This document shows, one piece after another, positions 55,004 to 63,703 of a stretch of 64,000 nt of DNA. The translations under genes were made by a program, and so were the position numbers. Position 1 is the first letter of the stretch; every line of letters starts with the position of its first letter. Source of the stretch: Lewinellaceae bacterium (GTDB taxonomy: Bacteria; Bacteroidota; Bacteroidia; Chitinophagales; Saprospiraceae). The stretch is from positions 372,001-436,000 of the forward strand of contig JACJYA010000003.1 of the NCBI GenBank assembly GCA_020636315.1. The letters are read 5' to 3'. The notes under the pieces are model-generated. The model did not search any database. It saw only the letters and a program-made list of their open reading frames with translations, and had not been told where the DNA came from.

Positions 55004-55615
55004 TCAAACCTCAGCGGATTTCACAATGATAGCACCTTTTTCTCTCATTTCCGCAACCGCCTTATCAGAATCTCCTTCTTCAAGATTCACGCCCCGGCAG
55101 CCATCAATTACCACGTGGGTTTTAAAGCCCAGTTGCAGCGCATCCAGAACGGAGTACTTCACACAATAATCGAGCGCCAGGCCCTGAATGTACACCTCTT
55201 TCACCCCCTGCTCCTGCAGATAGCCTCCCAATCCGGTAGCTTTTTTGTGGCCATTGTCAAAAAAACCGCTGTAGCTGTCAATCTCCGGGTCGGTGCCTTT
55301 AACGAACACTTTCCGGAAGCGAGAGGTATCGAGCCCCGGGACGAACTCGGCGCCAAAACTGCCCTGCACGCAATGCATAGGCCACAGGATCTGTTCCTGC
55401 CCGTTGAGCTGGATTACATCACCCGGCCGGCGCCACGGGTGGTTGGCCGCGAAGCTCCCGTGATTGGCCGGATGCCAGTCCTGAGTGGCTACCACCAGGT
55501 TGAACTTTTTCATCATTTCATTGGCCACCGGAACCACCTGATCTCCTTCCGGGACCTCCAGGGCGCCTCCGGGGCAAAAATCATTCTGAATATCTACTAC
55601 TACTAATGCTCGCAT
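55004..55615 (-). CDS. pncA: Nicotinamidase
   Basis: PncA deamidates nicotinamide to nicotinate in NAD salvage and also activates pyrazinamide. The 203-residue product has the triad Asp8 (VVVDIQNDF), Lys106 (VFVKGTDPE) and Cys151 (ALDYCVKYS), with the metal-binding stretch TQDWHPANHGSFAANH (Asp46, His48). GLALDYCVKYSVLDAL is the expected nicotinamidase form. It is 22 bases downstream of the DUF389 gene. Confidence 0.95.
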   Translation of the reverse strand: MRALVVVDIQNDFCPGGALEVPEGDQVVPVANEMMKKFNLVVATQDWHPANHGSFAANHPWRRPGDVIQLNGQEQILWPMHCVQGSFGAEFVPGLDTSRFRKVFVKGTDPEIDSYSGFFDNGHKKATGLGGYLQEQGVKEVYIQGLALDYCVKYSVLDALQLGFKTHVVIDGCRGVNLEEGDSDKAVAEMREKGAIIVKSAEV

Positions 55616-55637
55616 AAATTCTTTTTGAAACGAATGT

Positions 55638-57125
55638 TTAATAAGAGACCACCTGCAGGGTGTCCAGTTCTGCGGCCACCCTCAGCATGTTCTCCAGCCT
55701 GTTCAGAATTTCCGGATCAGGCCGGCCTCTTTCCCATTTAACAAGATAAGTGGGCATAAGGGTTACCAGGCTGGTGTCTCTTATTTCCTGAAGGGTGCGG
55801 GTATAGCTGATCGAAGAGAGTTCATCGGGAAAAGCCTCTCTGGCTACCCGCAAAGATTTGATTACGAGAAGAGAATCGGCTTTTCGCCGCTCCGCAGCAA
55901 CGGCCAGGAGTTCCCGCTCTTTGGCCGCCTGCTCCGCCTGCACCCGTTCGGCCTGCATCATGCCCACCACTTCCTGCTTCTGGGCCTGCAGGAGGTTTCT
56001 CAATTCATCCATACTCAGCTCGGCCTGAACGGGGAACAACTTGGTGGGCTTGTGCAGGTGGTAATTTTCCGCCAGGATCTTTTCGTAAATGCTCAGAGAA
56101 TCCTGGGGTATCCTTCGGCCCAGGAGCTGCAGGATCAGTTTATTGGTATCGGGGTCATATCGGGTGAGGTCGTATTTGATGCAGGCCTCCTCAAAATAAT
56201 CGGAAACAAATTCGGCAGCCTCTTTTTTATCCTGCTGCTGCAGGTACAGGTTGTACAGTATCCAGGCGCTGGGAAAAATGATGACCAGGCTGAAAAAAGT
56301 GATGATTATCCTGTTGCGCCGGGCTTCCCGTTCATCCACATGTTCCGTATAGGGAAACCCCAGAAACCGGATGATCAAATAAGCCATCAGCGCAATGAAA
56401 AAGGAGTTGAGGAAAAACAGGTAGAAGGACCCCCCGATTATGCCGAGCGCCAGGGACAAAGACTGGCGAAACTCCTCCGGCGAAAGCCCGGAAGAGGTGG
56501 TGTATAACTCCAGCAGTTCCGCCAGGCCGAACCCGGTGACACAAAGCGGAGGCATGAGGGCGGTCGCAATGGCCACTCCCGGAATGGCATTCGACATGTC
56601 CTTCCTGGTAACGGAAATGATGCCGGCCAGGCCGCCGAAAACGGCTACCAGCCCGTCGAGGACCGTCGGCGAAGTGCGGCTCCGGATTTCCGAAGTCAAT
56701 TCACCGAAAGGAGTAATATAAAAGTAAAGGGTACTGGTCACCAGAGCGATCAGAATGGCGATCCCGAAATGACGCAGCCCGATCAGCAGGGTGTCCTTGT
56801 CATTGATGGAAACCCCCAGGCCTATCCCCAGGATCGGGGACATCAGCGGGGAGACCAGCATGGCGCCGATGATCACCGCCGGCGAGTTGAGGTCCAGCCC
56901 GAGAGAAGCGATCATGATCGAACAACCCAGCAGCCAGGCATTAGCGCCCTGCATCCGCTTGTTGTTCTTGATGTAAATGATGGCGCCTTCCCGGTCCAGC
57001 CCTTCCCTGAGGTCCAGCAGTTCCCTGAACCATTTGCGCAGGGCTTGCGCCAGTTCGCGGAAAAGTTCGCGCACCGTCCTGGGCGGCGGCGGCGGTGGTG
57101 TATTTGTGGTGTTTATCCCACTCAT
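55638..57125 (-). CDS. DUF389/TIGR00341-family membrane protein
   Basis: The 495-residue product starts with a proline run (NTPPPPPPRTVRELF), then has six or seven membrane segments with the family signature SPAVIIGAMLVSPLMSPILGIGLG, GLVAVFGGLAGIISVTR and AIPGVAIATALMPPLCVTGFGL. A long C-terminal domain carries a coiled coil rich in Ala/Glu/Gln (MQAERVQAEQAAKERELL). The family is widespread but uncharacterised. I start at the ATG at 57125, since an earlier in-frame TTG adds only two residues. It follows lolD by 19 bases, in the same operon. Confidence 0.88.
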   Translation of the reverse strand: MSGINTTNTPPPPPPRTVRELFRELAQALRKWFRELLDLREGLDREGAIIYIKNNKRMQGANAWLLGCSIMIASLGLDLNSPAVIIGAMLVSPLMSPILGIGLGVSINDKDTLLIGLRHFGIAILIALVTSTLYFYITPFGELTSEIRSRTSPTVLDGLVAVFGGLAGIISVTRKDMSNAIPGVAIATALMPPLCVTGFGLAELLELYTTSSGLSPEEFRQSLSLALGIIGGSFYLFFLNSFFIALMAYLIIRFLGFPYTEHVDEREARRNRIIITFFSLVIIFPSAWILYNLYLQQQDKKEAAEFVSDYFEEACIKYDLTRYDPDTNKLILQLLGRRIPQDSLSIYEKILAENYHLHKPTKLFPVQAELSMDELRNLLQAQKQEVVGMMQAERVQAEQAAKERELLAVAAERRKADSLLVIKSLRVAREAFPDELSSISYTRTLQEIRDTSLVTLMPTYLVKWERGRPDPEILNRLENMLRVAAELDTLQVVSY

Positions 57126-57144
57126 GAACAAGGGGTTTACATAA

Positions 57145-57795
57145 TCAGGCCAGGCGGCCGTCTTTCATTTCCAGCGTCCTGTCGCTCATTGCCGCCAGTT
57201 CTTTATTATGGGTTACGATGACAAAGGTTTGTTTAAAATCCCGGCGCAGGTCGAAAAGCAATTGGTGCAGTTCCTGGGAGGAAGCCGAATCCAGGTTCCC
57301 GGAGGGTTCATCGGCAAAAACGATAGCGGGCCGGTTCATCAGTGACCGGGCAACGGCCACCCGTTGCTGTTCTCCTCCCGAAAGCTGGGAGGGCTTGTGC
57401 GTCAGCCGGCCGGAAAGCCCCAGATAGTCCAGCAATTCCTCTGCCCTTTTCCGGGACTCAGTTTCCGGTTGCCTGCCGATCAGTGCTGGGATAAAAACAT
57501 TTTCCAAAGCGGTAAATTCGGGCAGCAAATGATGGAACTGAAAAACGAAACCAATATTGCTGTTCCGGAAGGCGGCCAGCTTCCTGGCGCTCAATTTGGA
57601 GACATCCTCTCCATTGATCAGCAGGCTTCCTTTATCCGCCTGGTCGAGCGTACCCAGAATGTGCAGCAGCGTACTCTTTCCGGCGCCGGATTTTCCCACA
57701 ATGGAAACCACCTCTCCCCGGCCGATCTCCAGGTCCACCCCTTTGAGTACAAGTAACTTCCCGTAAGACTTATGAATATTTTGTGCCAGAATCAC
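57145..57795 (-). CDS. lolD: ABC transporter ATP-binding protein, LolD-like
   Basis: The 216-residue ATPase has Walker A GKSGAGKS (34-41), signature LSGGEQQR, and Walker B AIVFADEPSGNLD, with the MacB/LolD-type motif FQFHHLLPEFTALENV. LolD powers release of lipoproteins from the inner membrane by LolCE. No lolC/E gene is adjacent, which is common in Bacteroidota, so the assignment is by sequence only; an FtsE/MacB-like role is the alternative. It starts with GTG and opens the run of four minus-strand genes. Confidence 0.85.
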   Translation of the reverse strand: MILAQNIHKSYGKLLVLKGVDLEIGRGEVVSIVGKSGAGKSTLLHILGTLDQADKGSLLINGEDVSKLSARKLAAFRNSNIGFVFQFHHLLPEFTALENVFIPALIGRQPETESRKRAEELLDYLGLSGRLTHKPSQLSGGEQQRVAVARSLMNRPAIVFADEPSGNLDSASSQELHQLLFDLRRDFKQTFVIVTHNKELAAMSDRTLEMKDGRLA

Positions 57796-57825
57796 CTTAT
57801 TTTCTTTTAGGCCGAAAGTAAAACA

Positions 57826-57864
57826 AAAAAACAGGACAGGAAAGCCCCGCCCTGTCCTGTTTTT
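57826..57864. terminator. Intrinsic terminator after the symporter gene
   Basis: AAAACAGGACAGG and CCTGTCCTGTTTT form a long perfect stem around a ten-base loop, with A and T tracts on the two sides, so it can end transcription in either direction. On the minus strand it lies 16 bases after the symporter stop and just before lolD. Confidence 0.75.
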
Positions 57865-57879
57865 AAAGATGCAAATTTT

Positions 57880-59640
57880 CTACCAGAAATACCCGACGAC
57901 GATCGCAGTAATGATCAGCAGGATAACCGCAAGGATACGGTAATTCTTGTACCAGGGAAGGCCCTTCAGCTCTTTGGTCTCTTCCCGGAATATCTTGCGC
58001 TCCCAGGTGTAATCCGCTACCTGGGTTGCAGTGGGAGCCGGGGTGCTCAGGCTTACGACGACATGCACCAAAAGGCAAAGCACCCAGAGGATGAAGGCCA
58101 TCAGCAGGAAGTGAATGTCTGTGAGGGCACTGATCCAGCCGGCCGGTTCGGCTCCGTCGGCCAATCCATTGACATAAACCTTCAGAATAAGCATAAAAAT
58201 GGCGAAAAAGAACCCGAACAACAGGCTGGCGATCGACCCGGTGGCGCTGGCGCGCTTCCAGAACAGGCCCAAAACGAAGGTGGCCACTGCCGGCGGAGCC
58301 GTATAACTGATGACGAGCTGCAGGTATTGCCAGAGGGAATCAGATATCTTTTCAATGAAGGGCACCCAGGCCGCCGCCAGCACCACCAGGATTACCGTGG
58401 CGATCTGCCCGGCGCGCACCAACTGCTGGCTGGTCATCGCAGGCCGGATATTCCGCACGAAGTCCATCGTAATGAGGGTGGAAGCCGAGTTGAAGGTAGC
58501 GGAGACGGAAGACATCATAGCCGCCAGCAACCCGGCTACCACCAGGCCCAGAATGCCGGAGGGCAGCAACTGCATCAGCAGCACCGGATAGGTCAGGTTG
58601 GCGCAATCCGACAGATGCTGGCAGGGGGTTCCGTCGCCGGTGATGTAATTAAGCCCGGAAATATCCAGGTCGGAAAAGATCAGAAGGGCCAGCGTACCGG
58701 GAACCACCATGATGAAGATGACCGGCAACTTCAGCAGGCCGGCAAAAAGGGCTCCCCAACGGCCGTGGTTCAGGTCGCGGGCGCCCAACACCCGCTGGAC
58801 CATAAACTGATTGTTCGCCCAGAAATAAAACCCGAGCAGGGGCACTCCCGTCAACAAGCCGTACCAGGGCATGAATTCGTCATTGGAAGGGCGCACCAGG
58901 CTGAACGCCTCGCGGGCATTGGAGGGTGCGTAGTGGCCCAGGGCTTTTGCCTCTTCAATGGAGGCTACTCCACCCGACTGTATTTTTTCCGTCAGCGCCG
59001 CCATCATGGCGCTCCACCCTCCGCCAAATTCCTGGAAGGCGAAATAGGTAAGCAAAATGGAGCCGACCACCAGAAGTACCGCCTGTACGACTTCCGTCTG
59101 GATCACCGAGTTCAATCCGCCCGGGATCGTATAGGCGGCAGCGGCAATGGCCAGCAGAAGAATGATCTGCCAGGAAGGCAATGACGGGAACAAAAGTTTC
59201 AGCACGATGCTGCCCACGTACAACCCGGCCGCCGTGTCAACCAGAACATTGCCTACAATAGTGATAAAAGAGAAATAATACCGGGAACGCCGGTCGTACC
59301 TTCGCTCCAGGAACTCCGGCATGGTATAGACCCCCGACCTCAGATAAAACGGCAGGAAAAATATAGAGAAGAAAATGAGGACGACTACCGCAAACCACTC
59401 ATAGTTGTAAACATGAATGTTGGTTTTGTAGGCGTCTCCGGCCAGGCCAATAAGGGTGGAACTGGAAATATTTGCGGAAAAAAGGGCGATTCCGACTATC
59501 GGCCAGGGCATCCCCCGCCCCGCCAGAAAGTATTCCTCCGAACTGTTTCGCTTGCCATGGTAAATACCGTATCCGATGATCAGAACTGCGTAGGCCAACA
59601 TGATCCCCACGTCGAGGAAACTTAGTTGAAATTGCTCCAT
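57880..59640 (-). CDS. Sodium/solute symporter (SSS family, SGLT-like)
   Basis: The 586-residue product has about 14 membrane segments and the family features EEYFLAGRGMPWPIVGIALFSANISSS near the N-terminus, GLAGDAYKTNIHVYNYEW, AAYTIPGGLNSVIQTEVVQ, and MSSVSATFNSASTLITMDF, whose Ser/Thr line the sodium site. It is nearest to the glucose/galactose or myo-inositol branch (vSGLT-like), but the substrate is not certain. A candidate leader RNA with its own terminator lies upstream on the same strand, and a strong terminator follows. Confidence 0.92.
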   Translation of the reverse strand: MEQFQLSFLDVGIMLAYAVLIIGYGIYHGKRNSSEEYFLAGRGMPWPIVGIALFSANISSSTLIGLAGDAYKTNIHVYNYEWFAVVVLIFFSIFFLPFYLRSGVYTMPEFLERRYDRRSRYYFSFITIVGNVLVDTAAGLYVGSIVLKLLFPSLPSWQIILLLAIAAAAYTIPGGLNSVIQTEVVQAVLLVVGSILLTYFAFQEFGGGWSAMMAALTEKIQSGGVASIEEAKALGHYAPSNAREAFSLVRPSNDEFMPWYGLLTGVPLLGFYFWANNQFMVQRVLGARDLNHGRWGALFAGLLKLPVIFIMVVPGTLALLIFSDLDISGLNYITGDGTPCQHLSDCANLTYPVLLMQLLPSGILGLVVAGLLAAMMSSVSATFNSASTLITMDFVRNIRPAMTSQQLVRAGQIATVILVVLAAAWVPFIEKISDSLWQYLQLVISYTAPPAVATFVLGLFWKRASATGSIASLLFGFFFAIFMLILKVYVNGLADGAEPAGWISALTDIHFLLMAFILWVLCLLVHVVVSLSTPAPTATQVADYTWERKIFREETKELKGLPWYKNYRILAVILLIITAIVVGYFW

Positions 59641-59804
59641 GATGGTGTAAAGTTGGTTTAGAAAGTTTCATACATTTTATTTCGGCGGGCCGCCTAAGCA
59701 GATAGAGAAAGCCAGCAACCCCGCCCGGCCTAAAAATAGGCCTTTACGGCAATACCCAGGGAATTAGATTTGGAATTTTAGTAAAAAAACGGAAGGAAAA
59801 GAGG

Positions 59805-59976
59805 CAAAAAAAGAGAGCGAAGTCATAAAATGCTTCGCTCTTGTAAGAAATCACCCGACTGTTATTATGAAGGACTTTTACATCCTCCAGAATATACTAC
59901 CATTTATATCTTAAACCATTTAACCAAAAACTTTTATCGAAAGTAGATCGATTGCAATTTTATTCTGCTACAAAGC
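59805..59976 (-). ncRNA. Candidate leader RNA with a 12-residue peptide and intrinsic terminator
   Basis: On the minus strand a TATCTTTG promoter (59983-59990) is followed by about 170 bases that end in an intrinsic terminator: AGAGCGAAG (minus strand of 59833-59841), a loop, CTTCGCTCT (minus strand of 59814-59822), then a U run. Within it, 59903-59865 encodes MVVYSGGCKSPS and a stop, partly in a small hairpin. The symporter gene starts 165 bases beyond the terminator. This fits either an attenuated leader of the symporter or an independent small RNA. I know no matching family. In the rest of 59641-60184 I see nothing else coding. Confidence 0.5.
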
Positions 59977-59982
59977 TACTAA

Positions 59983-59990
59983 CAAAGATA
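59983..59990 (-). promoter_or_regulatory. Promoter box of the candidate leader RNA
   Basis: The minus strand reads TATCTTTG, a perfect TAnnTTTG. A TTTG lies only about 12 bases upstream, short for a -33 element, so that part is uncertain. Confidence 0.55.
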
Positions 59991-60184
59991 CGAAATTGAA
60001 AACAAATGTTAAAATAATCTTAAATTTTTTAACGTATGCGTTGTCAGAAGTTGCTTAAAATTTGCCAATGGCTTCAATATTAGATACAAAATAGCCCAAA
60101 GTATTGTTCTTTGTACGGGAAAGTTTTTCGAAGGGTTCGGGGAAAATGAAAAAAATATTTCAGAAGCCAAATCCAAGCAGATTC

Positions 60185-60991
60185 TCAGAGGTCGGCCCGT
60201 CTCACCATATAATAGGCCAGGAGGATGAAGATCAGGGAATAGGTAATAACGGTAACGGCCGCCTCTGCCGGGCTGAGGAACAGGCGGAACCCGTACCTGG
60301 AAAGGAACTGGTCCGCCATCTGGGTAAAGGGCAAAGGAACCAGGTCTTCCACTGCATTCATGGGGTAGAAATGCATGCTTCGGTTCTCAAAAAGTTGCAG
60401 GTGAACGCCCCAGCGCAGGATCATCTCCAGAAACATGATGTAGGCCAGGTACAGGAATAATGCTATCCCTGTGCGTTTCACCAGAAAGCCCAGCATCAGG
60501 CCAAAACTCATATAGCCAAAGCACATCAGAAAGTACCGGGGTATGTAATTGGCATTCTGCCAGACCTTATGCCAATAGACAGAGGCGGTGCTGAAATACC
60601 CGATCAGCAGGGCGCATAAAACGTAATAGGCCGTGGCCAGAAGGCTCATGGCCAGAATGAAATACACCTTGCCCATGAAATACTGCCGGCGGCTCAGGCC
60701 TGTAATGATGTTCTGCCGCATGGTGCGGTAACTGTACTCCGTAGTAACGATGATAATGGAAAGGAACCCGAAGAAGAAGAAACAAAGCCAGTTGCCCACA
60801 TAACCCAGGTATTCCCAGACCGTTGGAAAGATGAAAAACACCTCATTGGTTACCAGAGGAGGAGGCAGTTCGTCGAGGCGCTTGCCGGTCAGCAAAATGG
60901 CCGGCAGCAATACAAAATAAAAGAGGGTGAAAATGCGGAAAGAAAGCAGTTTGTTGAGCTTTATCCATTCCAGTTTCAACAGGTATAACAT
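60185..60991 (-). CDS. ABC transporter permease
   Basis: The 268-residue product (MLYLLKLEWIKLNKLLSFR) has six membrane segments, with the ABC-2 type layout: an early transmembrane helix, a large loop (GKRLDELPPPLVTNEVFF), then EYSYRTMRQNIITGLSRRQYFMGKVYF, a motif usual in these exporters where the permease meets the ATPase. It lies 51 bases downstream of the ATPase gene and should form a dimeric exporter with it. The cargo is unknown. I start at the ATG at 60991, preferred to one seven codons earlier. Confidence 0.85.
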   Translation of the reverse strand: MLYLLKLEWIKLNKLLSFRIFTLFYFVLLPAILLTGKRLDELPPPLVTNEVFFIFPTVWEYLGYVGNWLCFFFFGFLSIIIVTTEYSYRTMRQNIITGLSRRQYFMGKVYFILAMSLLATAYYVLCALLIGYFSTASVYWHKVWQNANYIPRYFLMCFGYMSFGLMLGFLVKRTGIALFLYLAYIMFLEMILRWGVHLQLFENRSMHFYPMNAVEDLVPLPFTQMADQFLSRYGFRLFLSPAEAAVTVITYSLIFILLAYYMVRRADL

Positions 60992-61042
60992 GGGTTTTCG
61001 CTTTGGCAACAATGGTTAGTTAAGGTATAGAACCCGGCCAGG

Positions 61043-61942
61043 TCAGTTCGCCTTTGCTCCGCCGGTGATCTCCAGGAATTCCGATTCCAGGCTTTTCTTT
61101 ACTACCCGCAGGTGGGAAAGGGCCAGGCCCTGCTCAAAGGCCATTTTATTGAGTTCGGCGGGAGCCATTTCTTCAGCGAGGTACAGGATCAGTTTGCCAT
61201 CCTCCTCATCGATGCGCCGCACGGCCGGCAACTGTTCCATGGCAGCCTTCAGGGCCGGAAGGTCCCCGGCGGCAACTTCGACCAGCATATCATCACTGAT
61301 GATGGCCCCGACGGTGCCGCTGGCCAAAAGTTTGCCGTCCTTGATGATCGCCACATGAGAGCAAACCTTTTCCACCTCGTCGAGGATGTGGCTGGCCATG
61401 ATGATGGTCTTGCCCATTTCGGCGATCTCCTTCAGAGTTTGCCGCACTTCGGCGATCCCCTGTGGGTCCAGTCCGTTGGTGGGTTCGTCAAAGATCAGCA
61501 CCTCGGGGTCTCCGATCATGGCGGCGGCAATGGCCAGCCGCTGTTTCATCCCCAGAGAAAAGGTCCTGAATTTGGAATGGCGCCGGTGGTGGAGGTTGAC
61601 CAGTTCGAGCAAATAATCGATCCGGGGCTCTTTCACCCGCTTGATGTGGGCAATGAGCCGGAGGTTATCCACCGCATCCAGGTAAGGATAAAAGTTGGGC
61701 GTTTCCAGCAAAGCTCCAATATGGTGCCGGTGCCAGGCTCCGTACTTCCCTTCAAACCAGCTGAAGGCGCCGGCATTTTGGTGAATGATGCCCAGGATAA
61801 TGCCCAGCGTCGTGGTTTTTCCGCTTCCGTTGGGCCCGAGAATGCCGAAAGACATTCCCTTTTCCACCTCCAGATCCAGATGGTCAACAGCGGTAATTTT
61901 GCCGTAATGCTTGGTTAGCCCCTGAATGGACAGAATACTCAT
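61043..61942 (-). CDS. ABC transporter ATP-binding protein
   Basis: The 299-residue product has Walker A GPNGSGKTT, signature SLGMKQRLAIA, Walker B EVLIFDEPTNGLDP and an H-loop in IIMASHILDEVEKVC, with a C-terminal regulatory extension of about 90 residues (ISDDMLVEVAAGDLPALKAA). This is the CcmA/DrrA-type ATPase of ABC-2 exporters. Together with the following permease it forms a complete exporter. The start is the ATG at 61942. Confidence 0.9.
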   Translation of the reverse strand: MSILSIQGLTKHYGKITAVDHLDLEVEKGMSFGILGPNGSGKTTTLGIILGIIHQNAGAFSWFEGKYGAWHRHHIGALLETPNFYPYLDAVDNLRLIAHIKRVKEPRIDYLLELVNLHHRRHSKFRTFSLGMKQRLAIAAAMIGDPEVLIFDEPTNGLDPQGIAEVRQTLKEIAEMGKTIIMASHILDEVEKVCSHVAIIKDGKLLASGTVGAIISDDMLVEVAAGDLPALKAAMEQLPAVRRIDEEDGKLILYLAEEMAPAELNKMAFEQGLALSHLRVVKKSLESEFLEITGGAKAN

Positions 61943-62077
61943 ATTGATAGCAGGTTTTTCGACAGAGCTCAAAGATTGGGAATATCACCGGCGCCCAAAA
62001 GCTTTATTGATCAACAGGGCAAAAACATGGATGAACATTGGGCAATACCGGCTGTTGTGCTCATAAACCGGTCCAAA

Positions 62078-63628
62078 ATGGCACAAAAATACCGCAAACT
62101 GCGGCTTATTCTCGGCGACCAGCTCAACATCCGGCACTCCTGGTTTGAAGAACAAAATGAGGAAGTGCTGTACGTGCTCATGGAAACGCTTTCCGAAACG
62201 GGCTACGTCCGCCACCATATTCAGAAAATAGCCGGGTTCTTCCAGGCCATGAGGGCTTTCGCCAGAGAACTTCAGGAGCGAGGGCATCAGGCGCTCTATA
62301 TCCGGCTCGATGAGGAGGCCAATCAACAAACCATTTCCAAGAACATGCTCCACCTGGTTGAAAAATACGGCATCCGGGAATTCGAATACCTGCTCCCCGA
62401 TGAATACCGGCTGGATATGGAATTGAAGAAACTTTGCGAAAGCCTGCCGGCAAAAACCCGCGCCTGCGACACCGAGCACTTCCTAACCAGGCGCGAAGAG
62501 GTGGCGGAATTCTTCAAAGGGAAAAAGACGTATATCCTGGAAAGCTTTTACCGCCATATCCGCAAAGAATACGGTATCCTCATGGAGGCAGACGGAGAAA
62601 CGCCGCTGACCGGCCGGTGGAATTACGACCAGGAAAACCGAAAAAAGCTCCCCGGGAAGCAGGAAATTCCTTCGCCACTTCATTTTCAGCACGATGTCAG
62701 TGATATTGTGGATATGATCCGGCGGATGGGGGTAGAAACAATCGGGTCCATACCGGCAAAGGATTTCCCCTGGCCCGCCAACCGGAAGGAATGCCTTCAG
62801 CTGCTGAACCATTTTGTCAAAAACCAACTCCACCTTTTCGGCACTTACCAGGATGCGATGACGGAACGGAGCTACCTCCTGTTCCACTCCCGGCTTTCCT
62901 TTGCCATGAACGTCAAGCTGCTGCACCCTCTGGAAGTCGTCGAAGCCTGCATAAAACACTGGAAAAAGAACCAGGACGCAATAGACATCTCTCAGATCGA
63001 GGGCTTCGTCCGCCAGGTCATCGGCTGGCGGGAGTACATGCGGGGCATCTACTGGGCCAAAATGCCGGCTTTTGCCGAGATGAATTTTTTCGGGCACCAG
63101 GCACAATTGCCGGAATGGTACTGGACGGGGAAAACAAAAATGAATTGCCTGAAGCACGCCATCGGCCAGTCATTGGAAAAAGCATACGCCCATCATATTC
63201 AGCGCCTGATGGTTACGGGAAACTTCGCTCTCCTCCTGGGGGTTTCCCCCGATGAGGTGGACCAGTGGTACCTCGGGATCTATATGGACGCCATCGAGTG
63301 GGTGGAAATTACCAACACCAGAGGCATGAGCCAGTTTGCCGACGGCGGCATAGTGGGCACCAAGCCGTACGTTTCCAGCGCCAACTACATCAACAAAATG
63401 AGCGACTACTGCTCCGGCTGCCGGTATGACAAAAAGGCCAAATACGGCCAGGGCGCCTGCCCCTTCAACAGCCTGTACTGGGATTTTTACGACCGCCACC
63501 GGGACAAACTGGCAGACAACCCCCGCATCGGAATGATGTACCGGGTTTGGGATAAAATGGATGGCGAAGAACGCGGGAAGATCCTGAAACAGGCCGAAAA
63601 ATATAAAAACCAGGCCGGGGAGCTTTAA
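62078..63628 (+). CDS. FeS-type bacterial cryptochrome/(6-4) photolyase, PhrB-like
   Basis: Photolyases of this group repair UV (6-4) photoproducts using FAD and carry a 4Fe-4S cluster. The 516-residue product starts MAQKYRKLRLILGDQLN and has Cys357 (MNCLKHA), Cys445 and Cys448 (YCSGCRY), and Cys461 (GACPF). The spacing 88-3-13 is identical to that of the cluster cysteines of Agrobacterium PhrB (350, 438, 441, 454). The FAD-binding block FVRQVIGWREYMRGIYW and VSPDEVDQWYLGIYMDAIEWVE are present. I use the ATG at 62078 because homology begins there; an ATG at 62027 would extend it by 17 residues. It is divergent from the ABC exporter. Confidence 0.93.
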   Translation: MAQKYRKLRLILGDQLNIRHSWFEEQNEEVLYVLMETLSETGYVRHHIQKIAGFFQAMRAFARELQERGHQALYIRLDEEANQQTISKNMLHLVEKYGIREFEYLLPDEYRLDMELKKLCESLPAKTRACDTEHFLTRREEVAEFFKGKKTYILESFYRHIRKEYGILMEADGETPLTGRWNYDQENRKKLPGKQEIPSPLHFQHDVSDIVDMIRRMGVETIGSIPAKDFPWPANRKECLQLLNHFVKNQLHLFGTYQDAMTERSYLLFHSRLSFAMNVKLLHPLEVVEACIKHWKKNQDAIDISQIEGFVRQVIGWREYMRGIYWAKMPAFAEMNFFGHQAQLPEWYWTGKTKMNCLKHAIGQSLEKAYAHHIQRLMVTGNFALLLGVSPDEVDQWYLGIYMDAIEWVEITNTRGMSQFADGGIVGTKPYVSSANYINKMSDYCSGCRYDKKAKYGQGACPFNSLYWDFYDRHRDKLADNPRIGMMYRVWDKMDGEERGKILKQAEKYKNQAGEL

Positions 63629-63703
63629 AAAGGGAGTCAACGGTTTTGCCTGCTTTGTGTTACTTTTATGGCCAGAAGGCAAATTCAGGAGCCCAATTTC
63701 ACC

